64,000 bases of DNA from an uncultured Burkholderiales bacterium (GTDB taxonomy: Bacteria; Pseudomonadota; Gammaproteobacteria; Burkholderiales; Burkholderiaceae_C): assembly GCA_937927685.1 (NCBI GenBank), contig CALBSC010000062.1, forward strand, positions 45,274 through 109,273, written 5' to 3'. Below the pieces are notes generated by a model. That model searched no databases. It saw nothing but the letters and a program-made list of their open reading frames with translations, and was not told where the DNA came from. A program made the translations under genes and the position numbers. Below are positions 22,378 to 31,476 of the stretch, one piece after another (position 1 is the first letter of the stretch; every line of letters starts with the position of its first letter).

Positions 22378-22883
22378 GCCGCGTCCTCCGGGTCGTGTCG
22401 GGGCGCGCGCAGCAACAGGCTCATGACCACGGCGTCCTCGCGCCGAACGGGGGTCAGGGGGTAATAGTTCTTGCGCTCGCCCACGCGTTTGAAGCCGAAG
22501 TGTTGGTACACCTGTTGCGCGTGCGTGTTGCTGGCGCGCACCTCCAGCCACAGCCATTGCGCCTGGCGCTGGCGCGACCATTCGCACAAGGCCTTGAGCA
22601 GCCGGGTGCCCAGACCACGCCCTTGCCAGGCCGGGGCGACGGTGATGTTGAGGAGATGCACCTCGTCCACGCCCTCCATGGCCACCCAGTAGCCGGCCAC
22701 ACGCTCCTGCACCTGGTCTTGCACCAACAGCACCTCGAGGTGGTAGCCGGCAGCCACAGAGTCCCTGAAATTACCAGGCGTCCACGGATGTGAGTACGAG
22801 CTTTTTTCGATGGCCATGACATCCTGGAACCAGGTGTCGGACCAGGGGGCGTGTCGCACGGCCAGGGCGGTGGTGGTGCTCAT
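22374..22883 (-). CDS. rimI: Ribosomal protein S18-alanine N-acetyltransferase RimI
   Basis: A 169-residue GNAT acetyltransferase. The acetyl-CoA loop is visible in ITVAPAWQGRGLGTRLLKAL and the C-terminal VYQHFGFKRVGERKNYY is typical of RimI. It acetylates the N-terminal alanine of ribosomal protein S18. It overlaps tsaB upstream and the glycosylase downstream, both by ATGA, which makes a tightly coupled tsaB-rimI-udg operon. The tsaB-rimI pairing is widespread in bacteria. Confidence 0.92.
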   Translation of the reverse strand: MSTTTALAVRHAPWSDTWFQDVMAIEKSSYSHPWTPGNFRDSVAAGYHLEVLLVQDQVQERVAGYWVAMEGVDEVHLLNITVAPAWQGRGLGTRLLKALCEWSRQRQAQWLWLEVRASNTHAQQVYQHFGFKRVGERKNYYPLTPVRREDAVVMSLLLRAPRHDPEDAA

Positions 22884-23671
22884 GAGGCGGTCGCCTGCCG
22901 GTGGTTGGGCGTGGGCGCAGGCACGGACGGCACCATTGGTGACTTCAGCGCATGGCGTTCCGCCGTGGTCAACGCCACCTTGTCACGCAAATACAGCGGT
23001 AGCAAGTCCTGTGCGGCGATGGCCTCGCCGCGTGCCAGGGCAGCCGGCGCGAGTTGCAGCAACGCCTGGGCATCGGGCAGGCACGCCAAGGAGCGACGGG
23101 CCAGGCCTTGCGGGCTGCGCAGGACGCCCGGGGCAGGGTCGAGCAGCACAAAGGCGTTGCCAGCCAACCAGACGGCGGGGTCGTGTTGCCAGGCTGCAGG
23201 CAGTGTCAGGTCGCCGGGGTCGTACAGGCCAGGTGGCATGACGGTGAGCCATTCGTCGCAGCGGTGGTCCTCCGTTTCCCGGAATTCGTAGGCGGCGGCA
23301 TACACCTGTTGCATGCGGGCATCCAGCACCGCCAGCACCCGCCGCGCCCCTGGGTCTTGTTCGCGCACGGGCGGTGCCAGGGCCAGCAAGGTGTCCAGCC
23401 CCAGCACAGGGCGGGAGGCCCCGTAGGCCAGGCCCTGCACCACGGCACAGGCCGTGCGCAAGCCGGTGAAAGACCCCGGTCCCCGGCCCACGACCAGCGC
23501 GTCCAGCTCGGACATCCGCAGCGACGCTTGGGCCAGCAACTCGAGCACCCCCGGAATCAGGTGGGCAGACGCCTGGGCGCCCCCGGCGCCCCGATGGCAC
23601 CACACCCGATCGCCGGACTGGACGGCGATCGAGAGCTGTTCGGTGCTGGTGTCGAGGGCTAGCAGCTTCAT
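22880..23671 (-). CDS. tsaB: tRNA threonylcarbamoyladenosine biosynthesis protein TsaB
   Basis: A 263-residue ASKHA-fold protein that partners TsaD and TsaE to place threonylcarbamoyl on A37 of tRNAs. Signatures are MKLLALDTSTEQLSIAV at the N-terminus and the central GPGSFTGLRTACAVVQGLAYG. The start is set at this conserved block; the open frame continues 51 codons upstream without similarity. The stop overlaps the rimI start in ATGA. TsaC/Sua5, which makes the precursor, is encoded about 3 kb away in this window. Confidence 0.94.
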   Translation of the reverse strand: MKLLALDTSTEQLSIAVQSGDRVWCHRGAGGAQASAHLIPGVLELLAQASLRMSELDALVVGRGPGSFTGLRTACAVVQGLAYGASRPVLGLDTLLALAPPVREQDPGARRVLAVLDARMQQVYAAAYEFRETEDHRCDEWLTVMPPGLYDPGDLTLPAAWQHDPAVWLAGNAFVLLDPAPGVLRSPQGLARRSLACLPDAQALLQLAPAALARGEAIAAQDLLPLYLRDKVALTTAERHALKSPMVPSVPAPTPNHRQATAS

Positions 23672-23920
23672 GCAGGGGGTGGGCAGGATCGAGGGTGCGT
23701 CGGTGCGTAAGGCATCGGTCTTGACGATTATCGCGGCAGGCCGCGTGGTCCTGCGGGTGGGGGGAGATGCGGCCACGAAACCGCAATGCTTGAGCGCGTC
23801 ACGGGCTTGGGCTTCAGGCTTCAAAACGCCGGCCGGATAATGGATTGCATGGACCCACTGATGTCGTTGATGCCGCCCAATCCCCTGACGTCCCTGCCCG
23901 CCATGGCTTTGAGGGCAACC

Positions 23921-25366
23921 ATGGCGTCAATGACCCGTTCTTGCCGATGGCCCCGGCTTCGTCAATGCCGGGCCATTCTGGGTTGTGCCGCCGTGGTGGT
24001 CGCGATGCCGCTGCACGCCCTCGCGGCGGGCGGATTGCCGGCGACCGTTGAAGCCGCCTTGCAGCGCGCCCAGGTACCGCGGGAAGCGCTGAGCGTGGTG
24101 GTGCTGCCCGCAGCCGCCCAGGCCAAGGGCGCCCCCCTGATCAGCCACCGTGCGCAGGTGCCGGTCAACCCGGCCTCGCTGATGAAACTGGTGACGACTA
24201 CCGTGGCACTGGACCAGTTAGGCCCGGCCTTCACCTGGAGCACGCCGGTGTATGTGGACGGCGTGGTTCGTGAGGGGGTGTTGCAGGGGCATGTGTACCT
24301 GCGCGGCCAGGGTGACCCGCGACTGGGGGTCGAGCGTTTGTGGCTGTTGTTGCGCCGGTTGCAAGGTTTGGGGATTCAGCGCATCGAAGGCGACATCGTG
24401 CTGGACCGCAGTGCCTTCGAGGTGCCCGCACGTGACCCCGGGGGCTTCGATGGCGAACCCCTGCGGCCGTACAACGCCAGCCCGGACGCCTTGCTGATCA
24501 ACTTCAAGTCGGTGCTGATGCACTTCGTGCCGGACCGCGCGGCCCAGGTGGCCCGGGTCCATGTCGAGCCCCCGCTGGCTGGCGTGCAATTCCCGGCCAG
24601 CGTGCCCTTGAGTGCGGGCGAGTGCCTGGACTACCGGGCAGGGCTGCGGCTGGATTGGCAAGACCCCGTGCGGCCCCGTTTGGCCGGGAGCTATCCCGCC
24701 AGTTGCGGCGAACGGCTGTGGCCACTGGCCCACCCCGACCCCGCGCGATTTGCGGCGCGCGCCATCGAGGGAATGTGGCAACAACTCGGCGGTCAGTTGC
24801 GTGGCAGTGTGCGCGACGGTCAGGTGCCCGCAGGCCTGCGGCCCGCCTTCTCAGTGGAATCGCCCCCCCTGGCCGAGGTGGTGCGCGACATCAACAAATT
24901 CAGCAACAACGTGATGGCGCAGCAACTGTTCCTCACCCTCAGCTGGCAACCCCAGGGGCTGGGGCGTTTCGAGGCCTCTCGTGACCTGGTGACGCGCTGG
25001 TGGCGCAGCCGCATCGGCGCCGAGGACCTGGTGCTGGACAACGGCTCGGGGCTGAGCCGGCAAGAGCGCATCACGGCCACGGGCCTGGCCCGCTTGCTGA
25101 CGCACGCCTGGGCGTCCCCTTACGCCAGCGAGTTGATGTCCTCGTTGCCCCTGGCGGGCCAGGACGGCACCTTGCGCCGTCAGGCCTCAACAGCCGTGGC
25201 GCACCTCAAGACAGGCAGCTTGCGCGACGTGGTGGGCGTGGCCGGCTTTGTGGACAACGCGCGCGGCGAACGCTGGGTGGTGGTGGCCATCGTCAACCAC
25301 GCCCAGGCTCAAGCTGCCCGGGGGGCGCTTGAGGCGGTGGTGGAGTGGGTGGGGGGGCGGCCGTGA
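23921..25366 (+). CDS. dacB: D-alanyl-D-alanine carboxypeptidase/endopeptidase (PBP4)
   Basis: A periplasmic low-molecular-mass penicillin-binding protein of the S13 family, which trims or cleaves peptidoglycan cross-links. The three active-site motifs are present: SLMK in NPASLMKL, SNN in KFSNNVMAQ, and KTG in HLKTGSLRD. The start is chosen at MASMTRSCRW, preceded by GAGGG: it gives a compact Arg-rich signal peptide ending HALA and a 481-residue protein, the usual PBP4 length. Earlier in-frame ATGs exist; one lies seven bases after a GATAAT hexamer and could be a leaderless start. Confidence 0.93.
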   Translation: MASMTRSCRWPRLRQCRAILGCAAVVVAMPLHALAAGGLPATVEAALQRAQVPREALSVVVLPAAAQAKGAPLISHRAQVPVNPASLMKLVTTTVALDQLGPAFTWSTPVYVDGVVREGVLQGHVYLRGQGDPRLGVERLWLLLRRLQGLGIQRIEGDIVLDRSAFEVPARDPGGFDGEPLRPYNASPDALLINFKSVLMHFVPDRAAQVARVHVEPPLAGVQFPASVPLSAGECLDYRAGLRLDWQDPVRPRLAGSYPASCGERLWPLAHPDPARFAARAIEGMWQQLGGQLRGSVRDGQVPAGLRPAFSVESPPLAEVVRDINKFSNNVMAQQLFLTLSWQPQGLGRFEASRDLVTRWWRSRIGAEDLVLDNGSGLSRQERITATGLARLLTHAWASPYASELMSSLPLAGQDGTLRRQASTAVAHLKTGSLRDVVGVAGFVDNARGERWVVVAIVNHAQAQAARGALEAVVEWVGGRP

Positions 25367-25392
25367 GGGGATGGCCGAACGAGAAAGCGAAT

Positions 25393-26577
25393 TTAGAAAC
25401 CGACGCCACTGCGCATGCGGTTGTAAAGCGTGGACCCCATGTAGCGGTGGATGAGCGGGGTCGGCATGATACTGCCTGCGTAGAAGTAGTTGGTCGTGGC
25501 GTACTTGGTCGTTGCCAAGGCGGTGCTGGTGTAAGAAGTAGTCGTTAAGGCCAGAACCGCATTGGTCGGGTCGCTCAGGTTGGGGTTGAGGAATGAGTTT
25601 GGATTCTTTCCAAGCCCCGTTCGATTGCCCAAAAGCAGGTCTGCCTGGAGGTCAGCCTCCCGGACCGAGCAGACTTGGTTCCTGGGGGTTGCCGCTTCAT
25701 CGCAGACCGGCACAGTCAAGTTGACGTTGAGAGTGGTCAGATTGATGTTGAGTAACAAGTTGGTTGCATCAAACAACCACACACCACCACTTCGCGGGTA
25801 AGTGGACGCGTTGCGTTTGAGGCCGTAGGTGAATTGCTCAGTGAGCTGGCTGATGACGGCGTCCACCGATGGGTTCAAGGCCGAGCCCACTTTCGCTTGT
25901 TGTGCGTAAGGACTGTTGCTGATGTCGATGGGATTGACCAGGACGATCCGCTTGAATGTCCCGTTCTGGTAAAGCTGATTGGCGTAATCCATATACGCTT
26001 GACCGCGCGCGAAGGCTGTGTTTTTGAGGGTTGCCACGCTACCCGCACCCGTGCCATTGCCAGCCAAATAGGATTCGGCAAGTTCGAGTATGTCGCCCAG
26101 GCCTACGCTCATCACCAACAGGTCGTCAGCACGAGGACTGAAGCCAGAGAGCTGAGCTTGAATATCGGCCAGCTTGGCGTCGGAAGGCGCCGAAGCATCG
26201 CCGTGACGAGACACCACCGGGGCTGCCGTCCTCAGCATGATGATGTTCGCCGTGGTGTTGGCGCTGTTGCCCAATGTGGGCGACATATAACCACCAGCGA
26301 ACTGCTTCAGCCAATGGTCGTAGAGGCCATTCGTGTTGGGGTTGTCCTCGATAACCGTCAACCGGTTGGCATAGGCTGACAAAGCCGGCACGGGCAAGGA
26401 GACAACCGGGCTGGCGTCTAGATAGCTCAGTGCATCCCCCGCCGAAACAATCCGCGTCGGGATGAACTCATCGTACTTCTTGCTGGATCCGCAACTGACC
26501 AACAAGGTCGAGAGCAACAAGGTGGCCAGGGTTTTGAGGCCAAGGCCTGTCGTCCAGGACCGGGTGGGTTTCATCAT
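25393..26577 (-). CDS. Lipoprotein with a degenerate SGNH/GDSL hydrolase fold (probable pseudoenzyme)
   Basis: A 394-residue protein with a lipoprotein signal (LLVSC, Cys29). Its body follows the block order of the GDSL lipases common in Burkholderiales, but the catalytic positions are altered: the Ser block reads RIVSAGDALSYLD (GDS to GDA, Ala49), the GxND block reads VGLGDIL (Asn to Gly161), and the C-terminal DxxHPTP block reads AGSIMPTP (Asp to Gly368, His to Met371). If the alignment is right, the oxyanion Asn and the whole Ser-Asp-His triad are missing. The gene is visibly less GC-rich than its neighbours. Start at MMKPTRSW, preceded by GGAG. Role unknown; possibly a binding or structural envelope protein. 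Confidence 0.72.
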   Translation of the reverse strand: MMKPTRSWTTGLGLKTLATLLLSTLLVSCGSSKKYDEFIPTRIVSAGDALSYLDASPVVSLPVPALSAYANRLTVIEDNPNTNGLYDHWLKQFAGGYMSPTLGNSANTTANIIMLRTAAPVVSRHGDASAPSDAKLADIQAQLSGFSPRADDLLVMSVGLGDILELAESYLAGNGTGAGSVATLKNTAFARGQAYMDYANQLYQNGTFKRIVLVNPIDISNSPYAQQAKVGSALNPSVDAVISQLTEQFTYGLKRNASTYPRSGGVWLFDATNLLLNINLTTLNVNLTVPVCDEAATPRNQVCSVREADLQADLLLGNRTGLGKNPNSFLNPNLSDPTNAVLALTTTSYTSTALATTKYATTNYFYAGSIMPTPLIHRYMGSTLYNRMRSGVGF

Positions 26578-26667
26578 TGAGGTTCTCCAGCGCATCCAGC
26601 TAGTTTAACGTTCTACGCGAGGCTGGGGCGACGACGACGCATGGCGTGCGGTGGGGGCCTGGGTGGC

Positions 26668-27687
26668 TCAGGCGGCCGCCCGGGTCAAGCGGTCACGCAC
26701 GCCGTCCCAGTCGGCACGGCTCGGGGGGGTCTCCACCAGGATGTCGCTCACCCCCAGTTGGTCGAACGCTCTCAACTCGGCAAACAGCCTGTGGGCGCAA
26801 TCGGCCGGACTTTGGGGCATGGCGCGCAGCACGACCCCGTGAGGCACGCGCAAGGCCGTGCGGGCCCACACGCCGCATGGGGAGCGGCTGGGTGGCAGTG
26901 CCGCTTCTGGCGCCAGAGTGTCCAGCCGGGCTTGCAAAGCCATGTGTGACAGCAGGTGCACGCGCGCCCTGGGCGCGTAATGCGACTCCAGGGTGCCCGA
27001 GGCCCGGGGGGCGACTGCCGGCGAGGGGTAGAGCTGCGCAAAGGCCTGGGGTGTGAGCACGGGCTCTCCTGCCGCCTTTGACATGGACTCGAGCGACAAC
27101 ATGCCCGGTCGCAACAACACGGGCTGTCCGCGTGTGCAGTCGATGATGGTGGACTCAATGCCCACGTCGCAAGGACCGCCATCGAGCACCAGCAACTCGC
27201 TGCCCAATTCATCTTGCACGTGTGCCGCGGTGGTGGGGCTCACCCGGCCAAAGCGATTGGCACTGGGCGCCGAGATACCGTGCACGCCCAGGGCCTGGGC
27301 AGCCCGCATCACCGCCTGGGCGACCGGGTGGCTGGGGCAGCGCAGGCCGATGGAGCCTTGTCTTCCGGCCGAGGCCTCGGCCACGCCCGCTCGACGCGGC
27401 AGGATCAAGGTCAGCGGGCCAGGCCAGTGGGCGGCCATGAGCCGCTGGGCCACGGGAGGGATGGGGTCTGCGTAGCGCTCGGCCTGCGAGGCATCGGCCA
27501 CATGGACGATCAACGGATGGTCGCTGGGGCGGCCTTTGGCGGCGAACACCCGGCCCACGGCCAATGGGTTGTCGGCATCCGCCCCCAATCCGTACACGGT
27601 CTCGGTGGGCAGACCCACGAGCTCGCCCCGGGCCAGCGCCTGGGCAGCGGCTTGAATGGCAGCAGGGTCGGAGCCAGGCAGGATCAT
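26668..27687 (-). CDS. tsaC: L-threonylcarbamoyladenylate synthase (Sua5 type)
   Basis: A 339-residue protein with an N-terminal YrdC domain (PTETVYGLGADA, KGRPSDHPLIVHV, SANRFGRVSPT) and a C-terminal Sua5 domain, so it is of the longer Sua5 type rather than the short TsaC. It makes threonylcarbamoyl-AMP from threonine, bicarbonate and ATP for t6A modification with TsaB, TsaD and TsaE. It follows purK on the same strand after about 100 bases, in which I see nothing definite. Confidence 0.93.
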   Translation of the reverse strand: MILPGSDPAAIQAAAQALARGELVGLPTETVYGLGADADNPLAVGRVFAAKGRPSDHPLIVHVADASQAERYADPIPPVAQRLMAAHWPGPLTLILPRRAGVAEASAGRQGSIGLRCPSHPVAQAVMRAAQALGVHGISAPSANRFGRVSPTTAAHVQDELGSELLVLDGGPCDVGIESTIIDCTRGQPVLLRPGMLSLESMSKAAGEPVLTPQAFAQLYPSPAVAPRASGTLESHYAPRARVHLLSHMALQARLDTLAPEAALPPSRSPCGVWARTALRVPHGVVLRAMPQSPADCAHRLFAELRAFDQLGVSDILVETPPSRADWDGVRDRLTRAAA

Positions 27688-27787
27688 GGCTGGGTCAGCA
27701 AGGACGTGTTGATCAAACCAAAACCTACAGTACGGCTCAAATGCACCGCTGAAAGTTTCAAGTGAAATCGTGGGTCAGTGCGTGTGC

Positions 27788-29032
27788 TCAAAACGCCGCC
27801 ATCCCCAGCAGCGCCGCGGCTTGCAAGGCGGTGTGCCGAACCTGGACCGCATCAGCGCCAGTGAAGGTGAGGTGCCCCATCTTGCGACCGGCTCGTGCTT
27901 CGGATTTGCCATAAAGATGGAGATGACTACCGGGCAGCGCCAGCACCGCGGCCCAGTCGGGTTCGCGCGGTTCACCGCTCCCGCCAGGGCCTTGGGTGAA
28001 CCACAGGTCACCCAGCAGGTTCAGCATCACCGCCGGGCTGTGCTGGCGCGGAGGCGTCAGAGGCAGACCCGCCAGGCAGCGCACCTGCAACTCGAACTGC
28101 GAGATGTCACAGGCGTCCATGCTGTAGTGCCCGCTGTTGTGAGGGCGCGGGGCCATTTCATTGACCACCAGGGCGCCCAGCGCATCGCGCACGGGACCCG
28201 GCTCCAGGATGAAGAACTCGACACACAGCACGCCCACGTAGTTCAGGCCGTCGGCGACCTTGCGGGCGGCGTCCAGGGCCTGGGCGGCCAGCGCGGGGTC
28301 GAGGTGGCCGTCAAAGACTTCGGTCACCGCCAGAATGCCCTGGCGATGGAGGTTGCGCTGCACCGGCAGATGCACGCACTGGCCATCACGGCCGCGCGCC
28401 ACGATCACCGAGCATTCGGCGGCCAGGGGCAGCATCTGCTCGAGCACGCAGACCACCGGCTGGGTGGCGTGGCCTTGTAATTGTGCCCAGCCGGCCAGCA
28501 ACTCATCGCGCGACCGCACCCGCACCTGCCCTTTGCCGTCATAGCCCAGGGTGGCGGTTTTGAGGATGCCGGGCAGCAGGTGGTTGGGCACCTGGGCCAG
28601 ATCCTGCGCCGTGCGCAACACCGCATGCGGTGCGACGGGCACCTGACAGCGCGTGAAGTGGGCTTTTTCCAGCGCACGGTCCTGCGCGATCGAGACCGCA
28701 TCGGCCGCGGGGGACACCGGGCGTGTGCGGGCCAGTTCAGACAGGGCGCGTGCGGGCACGTTCTCGAATTCGGTGGTGATACCGCTGGCCAGTTCCGCCA
28801 GCGAGCGCAGACCGGTGTCGTCCAGGTAGGCGCAGGGCAGATGCGAGTCGCTGGCCCGACCGGCCGGGCTGTCCACATCCGGGTCGAGCACTACGGTGCG
28901 GTAGCCCATGCGCTGGGCGGCATGCACAAACATGCGCCCGAGTTGCCCCCCGCCCAGCACCCCCAGGGTGCTGCCGGGCATCAAGCTATCGGAAGGGGTC
29001 GTGGGCCGGGCGCCCGCGGTTGGCGGGGTCAT
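27788..29032 (-). CDS. purK: 5-(carboxyamino)imidazole ribonucleotide synthase
   Basis: A 414-residue ATP-grasp enzyme that makes N5-CAIR from AIR, bicarbonate and ATP in purine synthesis. Signatures are LGVLGGGQLGRMFVHAAQRMG at the N-terminus, ILKTATLGYDGKGQVRV, and the metal-site segment NEMAPRPHNSGHYSMDACDISQFE. Its ATG overlaps the purE stop codon (ATGA), so the pair is translationally coupled. A second in-frame Met (MPGSTLGVLGG) is an alternative start that would remove 17 residues. Confidence 0.96.
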   Translation of the reverse strand: MTPPTAGARPTTPSDSLMPGSTLGVLGGGQLGRMFVHAAQRMGYRTVVLDPDVDSPAGRASDSHLPCAYLDDTGLRSLAELASGITTEFENVPARALSELARTRPVSPAADAVSIAQDRALEKAHFTRCQVPVAPHAVLRTAQDLAQVPNHLLPGILKTATLGYDGKGQVRVRSRDELLAGWAQLQGHATQPVVCVLEQMLPLAAECSVIVARGRDGQCVHLPVQRNLHRQGILAVTEVFDGHLDPALAAQALDAARKVADGLNYVGVLCVEFFILEPGPVRDALGALVVNEMAPRPHNSGHYSMDACDISQFELQVRCLAGLPLTPPRQHSPAVMLNLLGDLWFTQGPGGSGEPREPDWAAVLALPGSHLHLYGKSEARAGRKMGHLTFTGADAVQVRHTALQAAALLGMAAF

Positions 29033-29529
29033 GTTGACGCCTGTACCGGCAGCGCCATCTGGCGGGCATGTTCGGTCTGGTGTTGGCGGAAGGCCTGCAA
29101 ACGCGCCCGCACGTCGGGGTGGTCATGGGCCAGCAAAGCTGCGGCAAACAGGGCTGCATTGGCCGCCCCGGCGGTGCCGATGGCGAAGGTGGCCACCGGG
29201 ACGCCCTTGGGCATTTGCACGATGCTGTGCAGCGAGTCCACGCCCTGCAGGTGACGGCTGGCCACCGGCACGCCGAGCACCGGCACCATGGTTTTGGCAG
29301 CCAGCATGCCCGGCAAATGTGCGGCACCGCCCGCGCCGGCGATGATGGCGCGCAGTCCCCGGCCCTCGGCGGCCTCGGCATAGCGGAACATGTCGTCCGG
29401 CATGCGGTGGGCCGAGACCACGCGGGCGTCGAAGGGGATCTGGAATTCCTGGAGAATCTGGGTCGCGTGCTGCAGGGTCTCCCAGTCGGACTGGGACCCC
29501 ATCACGACACCCACGAGCGGTTGGGTCAT
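29029..29529 (-). CDS. purE: 5-(carboxyamino)imidazole ribonucleotide mutase
   Basis: A 166-residue class I PurE that converts N5-CAIR to CAIR. The substrate loop VVMGSQSDWETLQHA and SAHRMPDDMFRYA are canonical, as is GAGGAAHLPGMLAAKT. First gene of the purEK pair, with a 4-bp overlap into purK. It is divergent from the CnoX-like gene with 78 bases between them. Confidence 0.97.
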   Translation of the reverse strand: MTQPLVGVVMGSQSDWETLQHATQILQEFQIPFDARVVSAHRMPDDMFRYAEAAEGRGLRAIIAGAGGAAHLPGMLAAKTMVPVLGVPVASRHLQGVDSLHSIVQMPKGVPVATFAIGTAGAANAALFAAALLAHDHPDVRARLQAFRQHQTEHARQMALPVQAST

Positions 29530-29607
29530 ATGATCGGCCTGTGGCGGGCGCCCGAGAAGGCCGCCCTGAGAATTCGAATTTTAAGGTTTTGCCCGGAGTT
29601 GTTCCCC

Positions 29608-30564
29608 ATGATGGATGTGACAGTCGAGAATTTTGAGACCGAGGTCATTGCGGCCTCCATGAACACCCCGGTGCTGGTCGATTTCTGGGCGCCCTGGTGC
29701 GGGCCCTGCAAGTCCCTGGGGCCTGTGCTGGAAAAGCTCGAGGTTGACTACGGTGGCCGCTTCAAGTTGGTCAAGATCAACTCGGACGACGAGCAGCAGC
29801 TCGCGGGGGCCTTCGGCATCCGCAGCATCCCCACCTGCGTGCTCATGCAGGGCGGCCGCCCGCTGGACGGCTTCATGGGCGCCCTGCCCGAGGGCAAGGT
29901 GCGCGAATTTCTCGACAAGCACCTGCCCAGCGCTGACGACCTGGAGGCGCTGGCCGACGCCGAGGAGGCCGAAGCGCTGATGGAGTCGGGCGATGTGGAT
30001 GCCGCGCTGGCCAAGCTGCAGGAGGCCCTGGCCATCAACCCGGCCAACGATGACGCGCGGCATGACTATGTCAAGCTGCTGATCTCCCAGGGTGACCTCG
30101 TCACGGCCGAAGCCGCGCTGGCCCCGGCGCTGGCGCAAATTCCCCTGCAGTTGCGCTTTGAGGCCCTGCACCACTGGTTGCTGTCCCTGCAGTTCGCCAC
30201 CACCGACGAGCGGGCCCAGTGGACGATCGAGCAGTTCGACGCCGCCATCGCCCAGAACAAGCGCGACTTTGACACCCGTCTGGCCAAAGCCCGGCTGCTG
30301 ATGGCGGCGGGTGACTGGCCGGCGGCCATGGAGGAGTTGCTCGAGATCATCATGCGCGACAAGGCCTGGAGCGACGAGGTGGCGCGCAAGACGTACGTGG
30401 CCATCCTGGAGTTGTTGACGCCACCGCCGCGTCGCAACGCCGAGCAGGAAACCGGCAAAACCGCCGGGGGCATCGAACTGGCCGGCAAGGCCTTGGCCGA
30501 GCAGGACCCGCAGACCGAAATGGTGTCGCGTTATCGTCGCAAGCTCAGCATGGCGCTGAACTGA
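29608..30564 (+). CDS. cnoX: CnoX/YbbN-like thioredoxin co-chaperone
   Basis: A 318-residue protein with an N-terminal thioredoxin domain (FWAPWCGPCKSLGPVLEKLE, followed by RSIPTCVLMQGG) and a C-terminal tetratricopeptide-like half containing acidic, Ala-rich helices (ADDLEALADAEEAEALMESG). This layout is that of CnoX/YbbN, a holdase that protects and passes clients to GroEL under oxidative stress. Unlike the E. coli protein, which lacks a full CxxC, this one keeps WCGPC, so it may also be redox active. The start chosen is the first of two Met codons, about ten bases after GGAG. It is inserted between purEK and purC. Confidence 0.88.
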   Translation: MMDVTVENFETEVIAASMNTPVLVDFWAPWCGPCKSLGPVLEKLEVDYGGRFKLVKINSDDEQQLAGAFGIRSIPTCVLMQGGRPLDGFMGALPEGKVREFLDKHLPSADDLEALADAEEAEALMESGDVDAALAKLQEALAINPANDDARHDYVKLLISQGDLVTAEAALAPALAQIPLQLRFEALHHWLLSLQFATTDERAQWTIEQFDAAIAQNKRDFDTRLAKARLLMAAGDWPAAMEELLEIIMRDKAWSDEVARKTYVAILELLTPPPRRNAEQETGKTAGGIELAGKALAEQDPQTEMVSRYRRKLSMALN

Positions 30565-30579
30565 ACTGCAGGGGGCTGA

Positions 30580-31476
30580 TCAGCCCTGCAGGCGGTCCCA
30601 GGCTTCTTGGTATTTCTGGGCGGTCTGCTCGATCACCGCTTGCGGCAGGCGCGGTGCCGGCGGGGTCTTGTCCCACGGCTTGCCGTGTACCTGAGCGGTT
30701 TCGAGCCAGTCGCGCAAAAACTGCTTGTCAAAGCTCGGCGGGTTGCTGCCCGGTGCATAGGTGTCAGCCGGCCAGTAGCGTGAGGAGTCGGGCGTCAGCA
30801 CCTCGTCCATCAGCACCAGGGTGCCGTGCTCATCCAGACCGAACTCGAACTTGGTGTCGGCGATGATGATGCCGCGGGTGGCGGCATAGTCGCGGGCGGC
30901 TTCATACAGCGCGATGCTCACGCGCCGGATCTCGGCGGCGCGCTCGGCACCCACGATCTCGACCACGCGTTCGTAAGTGATGTTTTCGTCATGTTCGCCC
31001 ACCGCAGCCTTGGCCGCCGGGGTGAAGATGGGCTCGGGCAGGCGGCTGGCATTGTGCAGTCCGTCGGGCAGCGGCACGCCACACACCGATCGGTTCTCCT
31101 GGTACTCCTTCCACCCACTGCCGGCCAGGTAGCCGCGCACCACGGCTTCCACCGGGATGGGCTGCAGACGCTTGACCAGCATGGCGCGGCCGCGAATCTG
31201 CTCGGCTTCGGCCGGCGTCACGACGCTCTCGGGGGTATCCGCCGTCAGGTGGTTGGGGCACAGGTGACCCAGCTTGTCGAACCAGAACAGCGCCATCTGC
31301 GTGAGCAAGGCGCCCTTGCCGGGAATGGGCTCGCCCATGATGACGTCAAACGCGCTGATGCGGTCACTCGCCACCATCAGGATGCGGTCGTTGCCCACGG
31401 CATAGTTGTCGCGCACCTTGCCCCGCGCGAGCAGCGGCAGGGATCGCAGGTCGGAGGTGTGCAGGGCGGCGGTCAC
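30580..31476 (-). CDS. purC: Phosphoribosylaminoimidazole-succinocarboxamide synthase
   Basis: A 298-residue SAICAR synthetase, joining aspartate to CAIR in purine synthesis. Motifs include LARGKVRDNYAVG (ATP site), ASDRISAFDVIMGE, and IIADTKFEFGLDEHGTLVLMDEVLTPDSSRYWP. It is of the longer eukaryote-like type seen in many proteobacteria. The ATG directly abuts the fba stop codon with no intervening base, indicating one fba-purC transcript. Confidence 0.96.
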   Translation of the reverse strand: MTAALHTSDLRSLPLLARGKVRDNYAVGNDRILMVASDRISAFDVIMGEPIPGKGALLTQMALFWFDKLGHLCPNHLTADTPESVVTPAEAEQIRGRAMLVKRLQPIPVEAVVRGYLAGSGWKEYQENRSVCGVPLPDGLHNASRLPEPIFTPAAKAAVGEHDENITYERVVEIVGAERAAEIRRVSIALYEAARDYAATRGIIIADTKFEFGLDEHGTLVLMDEVLTPDSSRYWPADTYAPGSNPPSFDKQFLRDWLETAQVHGKPWDKTPPAPRLPQAVIEQTAQKYQEAWDRLQG

